The position numbers and the translations under genes are program-made. DNA of 64,000 nt from Natronosalvus vescus (GTDB lineage Archaea; Halobacteriota; Halobacteria; Halobacteriales; Natrialbaceae). Of this stretch, positions 58,908 to 64,000 are shown in pieces (the stretch's first letter is position 1; each line of letters opens with the position of its first letter). The notes beneath the pieces are model-generated. The model searched no databases. It was not told where the DNA came from and saw nothing but the letters and a program-made list of their open reading frames with translations. The stretch is from positions 2,108,001 through 2,172,000 of the forward strand of contig NZ_CP099546.1 of NCBI RefSeq assembly GCF_023973145.1, read 5' to 3'.

Positions 58908-59810
58908 CTATCCGGCTACTGACTCCTCGAGTCGCCCGTTCCCGGCGTTCAATCGCGGCAACAGGCCGACGACGGTGCCGCCAAGAAGTCCGACGAGCAG
59001 CCAGACGGCGTGACCATCGAATGCCAGGAGGAGGAGGGCGACGACGCCGAGGCCGCCGATGCCGAACGTGGTCTGGCCGATCTGTCTGGGCGAGACGGGC
59101 CAGGGGTCACGCGGCGGTGGGGCGACGAGCCAGACGAGCCAGAGCCCGACCGCCCCGCCGAGGAGCGCTGCGGCGTCGGGTTGACCCCCAATTGTCCAGG
59201 AGAGCGCTGCGATGAGGGTGACGGTCGCGAACGTAGCGCTCGTCGGATCGACGGTGGAGTGATCGGCGGCCCAGCGACGGGTGGCGAGGATCGCTCCCAG
59301 ATACCCGAGGGCGAGCGCGATGCCGACCACGACGTCGACCGGGTAGTGTAACCCGAGGGCGATGCGGGAAAATCCGATGAGGGCGACGACCGCCGCCGCC
59401 CCGATCAGGCGCACGCGGCGCGACCACACGTTCGTCTCGAGCGCCAGCATACACCAGATGATGGTACCGGCCATCGCGTGGCCGCTCGGAAAACTCGAGG
59501 AACTCACCTCGACGAGCGGGGCGTAGACCACGGCGAGGGCCGTGGGTAGCACCTCCGGCGAGATAGCCGGGCCGACCCCGGGTCGACCCAGGCCGACGTA
59601 TCCTTTCGCCCCGACCACGAGGGCGTAGCCGCCGATGACGGTGGCGACCCAGGGGAGGAACCGATGGCGATTGGCGAACCAGAAGGCGAGGACGACGGCG
59701 GGGGCGACGAACCAGACGCTCCCGAGGGACGAGAAAAACGCCCAGAGAAATGCCATCCACTCCGGGAAGGCGTCTCTGGTCGCTTCGACGTGGGCCGATT
59801 CGAACCACAT
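58908..59810 (-). CDS. PAP2 family membrane phosphatase
   Basis: 300 residues, multi-helix. The three PAP2 motifs are present: KGYVGLGRP (KxxxxxxRP), PSGHAMAG (PSGH) and SRIALGLHYPVDVVVG (SRxxxxxHxxxD). This family dephosphorylates lipid phosphates including phosphatidate and undecaprenyl/dolichyl diphosphate. A C-terminal part of about 100 residues adds three more helices. Start MWFESAHVEATRDAFP at 59810 is chosen, with a gtatac element about 27 bases upstream. It could close a polyprenyl-phosphate recycling set with the kinases in this window; inference only. Confidence 0.92.
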   Translation of the reverse strand: MWFESAHVEATRDAFPEWMAFLWAFFSSLGSVWFVAPAVVLAFWFANRHRFLPWVATVIGGYALVVGAKGYVGLGRPGVGPAISPEVLPTALAVVYAPLVEVSSSSFPSGHAMAGTIIWCMLALETNVWSRRVRLIGAAAVVALIGFSRIALGLHYPVDVVVGIALALGYLGAILATRRWAADHSTVDPTSATFATVTLIAALSWTIGGQPDAAALLGGAVGLWLVWLVAPPPRDPWPVSPRQIGQTTFGIGGLGVVALLLLAFDGHAVWLLVGLLGGTVVGLLPRLNAGNGRLEESVAG

Positions 59811-59874
59811 ACGCGGGGCGTTCACGCTCGAGGTGCGTATACGTGTCGATTATCCAACTGCTGCGCACCGGGCG

Positions 59875-61155
59875 TCAGGATCGCCACTCCGAGGCCCGAT
59901 CGCGCAGCCGGCCGGGAATCCCGAGCAGTGAGATGCCGGTGCCAAAGAGCACCATCAGCGCGTAGACGCCGAGGGTAGACGTCCAGACGACGAACATCGC
60001 GAGGATTGCCCAGATCCCGCTGAGGAAGTAGAACGCGGCGATGGTCATTGCGGTACCGTACAACAACACCAGGTACGGCCCCCAGCCGTGGGCGTGGCCG
60101 CGACGGGCGCGTCGGCGAACGTACCGCTTGAGGTCGCGCTCGAGTGACTGGCGATCGACGGTGCGACTGTCGACGGAGGATTCGAAGTCCTCGAGGCGAT
60201 CCTCGAGCTGGCGGAGTTCCTCACGGAGGGCAGCCGGATCGTCGGCTCGGTCGCGGGTGCGAGCACTCGGCTCCGGACTGGCGTGTGTCTCATCGTCCCA
60301 CCCGTCGGCTCCCGGTTCGTCCTCAGACATCGCTTCTGTCGACATCTGTCGCGGGCCGAGACTTTGTAGCTGCCGGTCTACATCAACGCCACCGACGACT
60401 GCGTTCACGACGACGCCGAACACGAGGATGGCGGCCCCGATATACAGCCAGATGAGCACGAGCAAGACCGCACCCAGCGCACCGTAGACGACGTAGTCTC
60501 CCGCGACGGTGGTGTACAGCGAGAAGGCACGCGTCAGCGTGAACCACCCGACCGCCGCGATCAGGGCACCGGGGAGGGCGTCGCGAACCCTGATGTCCAC
60601 GGCGGGGTACACCACGTAGATCGGCAGAAACGCGGCGAAGAGGCCGACGAGGACGAACACCGATCCGAGTCCCACCGTCAGCCCCGGAACGAACCGGATC
60701 GCGAACTCGAGGGCAGCGACGAACGCGAGGCCGATACCGACCGTCAGGAGGACGATGGTCGAATTCCACAGCGTGTCCAGGAACGTTCTCGTCTCGATCG
60801 TTCCGTACACGGACGCGAACACCTGATCGAGACCGCGCAGGACGCGACTGGCTCCCCAGAGAACGCCGAAGGCCCCGACGACGGTCGCACCCTGTCTACC
60901 CGGCTCGTCGACGAGCGTCTCCGTGAGGATCTCCTGGGCTGCCGGCGTCAGAACGTCGCTCGCCGCGCCCGCCACCTGCGAGGCCAGCTGCTCGCCGCCG
61001 AGGGTCGCCGCGATCCCGAGCGCGAGCAACGCGAGCGGCACGAGCGAGAGGAACGCGTAAAACGCGACGGCGGCGGCCAACAGCGTGAGCTGCTGGGTTC
61101 GGGCGAGGGTCACGACCCGATAGGTGGCCTGGATAGCTTGCTGGCGATCGATCAC
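59875..61155 (-). CDS. YihY/virulence factor BrkB family membrane protein
   Basis: 426 residues. The start IDRQQAIQATYRVVTLARTQ then QLTLLAAAVAFYAFLSLVPL is the typical beginning, and the family phrase GVLWGASRVLRGLDQVFASV follows. Six membrane helices reach about residue 280, then a charged segment (DEPGADGWDDETHASPEPS; LREELRQLEDRLEDFESSVD, coiled coil) and two more helices at the C-terminus (VLLYGTAMTIAAFYFLSGIW), an unusual addition. Start is GTG 61155, with a cttttagg element 27 bases upstream; an ATG at 61251 would add 32 non-membrane residues. BrkB was once called an RNase BN, but no catalytic motif is seen. Confidence 0.85.
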   Translation of the reverse strand: MIDRQQAIQATYRVVTLARTQQLTLLAAAVAFYAFLSLVPLALLALGIAATLGGEQLASQVAGAASDVLTPAAQEILTETLVDEPGRQGATVVGAFGVLWGASRVLRGLDQVFASVYGTIETRTFLDTLWNSTIVLLTVGIGLAFVAALEFAIRFVPGLTVGLGSVFVLVGLFAAFLPIYVVYPAVDIRVRDALPGALIAAVGWFTLTRAFSLYTTVAGDYVVYGALGAVLLVLIWLYIGAAILVFGVVVNAVVGGVDVDRQLQSLGPRQMSTEAMSEDEPGADGWDDETHASPEPSARTRDRADDPAALREELRQLEDRLEDFESSVDSRTVDRQSLERDLKRYVRRRARRGHAHGWGPYLVLLYGTAMTIAAFYFLSGIWAILAMFVVWTSTLGVYALMVLFGTGISLLGIPGRLRDRASEWRS

Positions 61156-61263
61156 GGTAGTACGTGGGATTTCGAGCCTAAAAGCCGCTAAGTTCAGTTC
61201 CAGGTCGTGCAACTGCGGTCGAAACGTCGTCGCTTCCGGAACTCCATCCACGACAGGACGACG

Positions 61264-61273
61264 TTATTTTAAC
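61264..61273 (+). promoter_or_regulatory. TATA box of the small zinc-ribbon gene
   Basis: ttattttaac, centred 27 bases before ATG 61295, a leaderless layout. Confidence 0.6.
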
Positions 61274-61294
61274 ACTCTGACGAAACGTTCACGT

Positions 61295-61495
61295 ATGGCT
61301 TTCCACCGCTGTCCCGACTGTGGCGTCACCATGGAAGTGACTACCGTTCGCTCGAGCGACGGCTTCTCGCTCCGGATCGACACCGGCAAACGGGACAGCC
61401 TCCTCGGGAAACTCGGCGTCGGCGGGACGGCGTCGGTCGACGCTATCTGCTGTCCGGAGTGTGGGCTCGTCCGGTTCTACGCGGATCTCGAGTAA
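61295..61495 (+). CDS. Small zinc-ribbon protein, 66 residues
   Basis: MAFHRCPDCGVTMEVTTVRS begins with CPDCG, and a second CCPECGLVRFYADLE ends the protein. Between them is the basic sentence DGFSLRIDTGKRDSLLGKLG. Two CPxCG knuckles form a rubredoxin-like zinc ribbon; haloarchaea have many such small CPxCG proteins. No specific role. ATG 61295 lies 27 bases from the TATA box. It overlaps nothing and converges with trm1, whose stop is two bases away. Confidence 0.85.
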   Translation: MAFHRCPDCGVTMEVTTVRSSDGFSLRIDTGKRDSLLGKLGVGGTASVDAICCPECGLVRFYADLE

Positions 61496-61497
61496 GC

Positions 61498-62634
61498 TTA
61501 TCCCAATCCTGCTTCGGTCGCCTCGAGAATTTCGCCCACGTCGGCATCGGTCTTGAACGCCGTGCCGCTGTAGTGTGCGGGCGACGTCCGGAATCCCGCG
61601 GCCTCGAGGTCGGCCAGGAAGTCGGCCATCGCGTTGGCGGACAGCCCCCAGTTCTTACAGAGCTTGTGCTGGTCGTAGTGCGTCGGCGTCTCGAGTTCGT
61701 CCTCGAGGGCCGAGAGCAGTGCCCGTCCCTCGTCGGCCGTCTCGAACGCGTCGGGGATCCGGTCGCGAACGTCGGCGACGAACGCCCGATCCTGCATCGA
61801 TCCGAGCCAGAGCGGGCCGGCGACCAGCAGGCGATCACCCTCGCAGTTGGGACAGCGTTGCCGGGGGAGGTCGCTCGAGGGTACGAGGCCGAACGCGTGC
61901 TCGCGGTACAGACAGTCCTCGCAGTGGACGAGGAAGCCGAGTTCCTCGAGGGTGGCGTCGGCCGCCGTCGGTTTCCGGCCGAGTTCGAGGAACGTCCGCA
62001 CGTAGTGGCTCTTCGTGTAGCTCAGGATGGGGGTGACGCCGACGTCGAACCGGGCGGCGCTTCGGGCGAGCGCCGAAAGGAGCGTCCGGATGCCCATCTC
62101 CGTGTGGTACTCGGTGTTTCGGGGGACGGCACCGTACGAGCGCATCCCGCTTTTGAAGTGCGCACCACACAGCGGCGCCGTATCAGTCGCCGTGACGCAG
62201 ACGAGGTGGCGACAGCGGGCGAACGCCGCGTCGGCGAACGGCATCGGCGTCCCGTACGGGTCGAGGTCGATCACGTCGAAGACGGCGTCGTGCATCAACG
62301 CGTTCGCGTTTCGATGCACGACCTCGGCGTCGTGTCCGAGGTCGAAGCCGGCCCGCTCGAGGTTCGATCGGGCGAGCTCGATCGCGTCAGGCTCGCGGTC
62401 ACAGCAGGTGACGTCCCAGCCGTCGACGGCCGCCCGAAGCCCGCGGACGCCGCTGGCGGTCATCGCGTCGAGATAGCGCCTGGCGCTGGGTTCGCGCTCG
62501 CGGAACGCCCGCAGGGTTGCGATCGTCAGATCCCGGTTCAGTTCCTGTCGCGGGTTGTAAAACACCGACTCCTCGACGCCTTCGGTCTGCTCGCCGGGCA
62601 CCTCGAGTTCGACGCCACCCTCCGTCACGCGCAT
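61498..62634 (-). CDS. trm1: tRNA (guanine(26)-N(2))-dimethyltransferase
   Basis: 378 residues. Trm1 makes m2,2G26 in tRNA using S-adenosylmethionine. The N-terminal part has FYNPRQELNRDLTIATLRAF, LDAMTASGVRGLRAA (SAM loop), VTCCDREPDAIELARSN and FDVIDLDPYGTP (the DPxG catalytic motif). The C-terminal domain has the zinc motif CEDCLYREHAF ... CPNCEGDRLLVAGPLWLG, and later KLCKNWGLSANAMADFL. Length is normal for archaea. Start at ATG 62634; longer in-frame starts upstream are Arg/Pro rich. Confidence 0.96.
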   Translation of the reverse strand: MRVTEGGVELEVPGEQTEGVEESVFYNPRQELNRDLTIATLRAFREREPSARRYLDAMTASGVRGLRAAVDGWDVTCCDREPDAIELARSNLERAGFDLGHDAEVVHRNANALMHDAVFDVIDLDPYGTPMPFADAAFARCRHLVCVTATDTAPLCGAHFKSGMRSYGAVPRNTEYHTEMGIRTLLSALARSAARFDVGVTPILSYTKSHYVRTFLELGRKPTAADATLEELGFLVHCEDCLYREHAFGLVPSSDLPRQRCPNCEGDRLLVAGPLWLGSMQDRAFVADVRDRIPDAFETADEGRALLSALEDELETPTHYDQHKLCKNWGLSANAMADFLADLEAAGFRTSPAHYSGTAFKTDADVGEILEATEAGLG

Positions 62635-62751
62635 ATCAGTAACTCGAGGGGCGGGAGGCGAAAAACGGTGTGATCTCGATATCGCCGTCGGTCTCGAGCG
62701 ATCGAACCCCACACCCAAACCGATTTGACGGTTCGACCGAGAGTAGCGGAC

Positions 62752-63126
62752 GTGCCCCGGTCGAACTCCGGCTCCGATCCCGATCCGGTCGAACGCTGGC
62801 AGGCCACCCTCGAGGAGGCCGGCAGGCTCACGCCCGAGATCGTCGAGCGGATCTCGCGGCTCCACGGCGACCGCGGGGTGCGCGCCATCGAGGCCGTCGC
62901 CGAGGGACGGGTCAAAGTCTATCGGGATTTTACGATCGTCGTCGGGTACGAAGACGAGTACGTCGTCGAGGGCCAGGGCTGTACCTGCAAGGACAGCGAG
63001 TTCAATCTAGATCCCGACGACCCGACCGATCTGTGCTGGCACGTCCTCGCGGTGTCGATCGCCCGCCGGGTCGGTCACCTCGATTATCACGACATGTGGT
63101 ACTCCGAGGTACGGGAGTTTCTGTGA
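62752..63126 (+). CDS. SWIM zinc-finger protein
   Basis: About 124 residues. The SWIM signature C-x-C-x(n)-C-x-H is GCTCKDSEFNLDPDDPTDLC followed by WHVLAVSIARR. It is preceded by VKVYRDFTIVVGYEDEYVVEG, which is the strand that leads into SWIM domains. The N-terminal helix (RLTPEIVERISRLHGDRGVR) may be protein-binding. Such domains bind DNA or proteins; in archaea stand-alone SWIM proteins occur near recombination genes, which is not seen here. The start is a GTG at 62752; another start (TTG 62725) is possible. Confidence 0.75.
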   Translation: MPRSNSGSDPDPVERWQATLEEAGRLTPEIVERISRLHGDRGVRAIEAVAEGRVKVYRDFTIVVGYEDEYVVEGQGCTCKDSEFNLDPDDPTDLCWHVLAVSIARRVGHLDYHDMWYSEVREFL

Positions 63127-63232
63127 TCCGTGGAACCTAACTCGAGTGATGGTGTTTCCGCCCACTTGTGAGTCCAGACCGCATCGATACGCGGGAGCCG
63201 ACCGCACGACCCTGACCCTACGACAACTCGGA

Positions 63233-64000
63233 TCAGGACTCGAGCGAGTCCAGGAACCGATCGAACGCGCCGCTCTCGGGGTGGACGTGGGCGTACGTGC
63301 CGAGAGCGGCGTACTCGGCCAATCCGTCTCGCTCACCGGTGATCCCCCGTCCGCGAACCGTCTCGAATCGGAAACGGGCGTCGGTGCCGACGTCCGCGCG
63401 AGAATAGTGGAACTCGTGGCCGCGAATTTCCTCGCCGCTTCGCGCCGTCAGCGTCCGCTCGAGCGCCTCGAGTTCGACGTGGTCGAGCGCCTGGTAGCGA
63501 TCGCACATCGTCACTGTCGCGGGGAGTATTCCGGCCATATCGTATCGCTCGCCGTCGACTGTCGTCAGCGACTCGCTCATCGCCATTAGCCCGCCACACT
63601 CGCCGAACACCGGCAGGCCGTCGCTGGCGAGTCGGCCGAGGTGCTCGAGGGTGCCACCGCCCTCGAGGCGTTCCCCGTGCAGTTCCGGATACCCACCGGG
63701 CAGATAGACCCCGTCGCAGTCGGGGACGGGATCACCGGCGACCGGCGAGAACGTCCGGACGGTCGCTCGCTCGCGGAGCCGTTCGATCGTCGCCGGATAC
63801 CGAAAACAGAAGGCCGCGTCGTCCGCAAAGGCGACTGTGAGTTCGCCGGTCTCGTCCTCGCCGCCCCCGGACGCCGCGGAAGCGGACTCGAGCCCCGGCG
63901 GAACCCGTGCAATCGATGCCAGGCGCTCGGCGTCGATCGTTTCGGCGGCCTCGTCGAGCGCATCCCGGGAGATCTGGGTCTCCGATCCCATCTCGAGCCC
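63233..64000 (-). CDS. cbiA: Cobyrinate a,c-diamide synthase (partial, 5' end beyond window)
   Basis: C-terminal part of at least 255 residues; the frame stays open past base 64000. The second domain is a class I glutamine amidotransferase type: PVFGECGGLMAMSESL with the nucleophile Cys, YLPGGYPELHGERL, and GHEFHYSRADVGTDARFRFE with the His near the end, then YAALGTYAHVHPESGAFD. It amidates cobyrinate at two positions using glutamine and ATP, in cobalamin synthesis. An acidic insert around residue 40 (SAASGGGEDETGELTVAF) is not typical. The ATG at 63991 is inside the domain and not the start. Confidence 0.93.
   Translation of the reverse strand, partial: GLEMGSETQISRDALDEAAETIDAERLASIARVPPGLESASAASGGGEDETGELTVAFADDAAFCFRYPATIERLRERATVRTFSPVAGDPVPDCDGVYLPGGYPELHGERLEGGGTLEHLGRLASDGLPVFGECGGLMAMSESLTTVDGERYDMAGILPATVTMCDRYQALDHVELEALERTLTARSGEEIRGHEFHYSRADVGTDARFRFETVRGRGITGERDGLAEYAALGTYAHVHPESGAFDRFLDSLES

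Overview
This window is chromosomal DNA from an extremely halophilic archaeon (class Halobacteria). The dense CTCGAG word and overall gene content suggest the order Natrialbales, which is an inference from style rather than a database match. Proteins are strongly acidic, GC is high with high GC3, and many genes have an AT-rich TATA element about 27 bases before the start codon, so they are probably leaderless. Typical haloarchaeal families include MC1, an LWR-salt protein, a tandem TatC, Hel308, a KEOPS subunit and Tat lipoproteins. The window reads as core chromosome: there is no integrase, phage module, intact insertion sequence or CRISPR array. Two short non-coding repeat elements lie in intergenic gaps.

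Layout. 1-4.5 kb: 3' part of uvrB and two membrane metalloproteases (CPBP, M48). 4.5-4.9 kb: a repeat-rich gap. 4.9-9.3 kb: LWR-salt protein, pterin carbinolamine dehydratase, and a heme/siroheme operon (AhbA-AhbB fusion, precorrin-2 dehydrogenase, hemA), then a DUF5778-like protein. 9.6-13.4 kb: a catalytic-looking cis-prenyltransferase, a ParB-like mini-protein, a non-catalytic cis-prenyltransferase paralogue and a divergent DUF92 membrane protein. 13.4-16.3 kb: KEOPS subunit Cgi121 and Hel308. 16.4-19.5 kb: ferredoxin, a MITE-like element, MC1, an AbrB-like protein and a GNAT enzyme. 19.6-26.5 kb: pheT/pheS, a disordered unknown protein and trpS. 26.6-31.9 kb: sensor kinase, tRNA splicing endonuclease, a NucS-N/zinc-finger protein and two unknowns. 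32-38.6 kb: a complete dipeptide/oligopeptide ABC transporter operon. 39-42 kb: PH-domain protein and a second Hel308/Brr2-like helicase. 42.1-46.4 kb: RHH regulator and the two divergent tatC genes. 46.5-50.6 kb: dolichol-kinase-like protein, membrane proteins and glyS. 50.8-53.8 kb: CBS protein, a 55-residue protein, a crotonase and a helical unknown. 53.9 kb: tRNA-Thr(GGU). 54-64 kb: PAS sensor kinase, an apparently frameshifted gene, a mini-histone, an MBL hydrolase, PAP2, BrkB, trm1, a SWIM protein and a partial cbiA.

How the genes fit together. Translation is heavily represented: three aminoacyl-tRNA synthetases, Trm1, EndA, Cgi121 and tRNA-Thr. Repair and chromatin functions include UvrB, two Hel308-type helicases, MC1 and a mini-histone. 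Tat export (both TatC proteins) has a likely Tat-lipoprotein client here, the solute-binding protein DppA. Siroheme-dependent heme synthesis is encoded in one operon, and a cobyrinate amidase begins the next tetrapyrrole locus at the right edge.

The most interesting signal is lipid-carrier biosynthesis. The two cis-prenyltransferase paralogues look complementary: one keeps the DGNRR catalytic motif but lacks the C-terminal RxG, and the other lacks DGNRR but ends in RRFG. This is the architecture of eukaryotic heteromeric DHDDS-NgBR. A DUF92 (VTE6-like) protein, a dolichol-kinase-like protein and a PAP2 phosphatase in the same window could act on the same polyprenyl (phosphate) pool.
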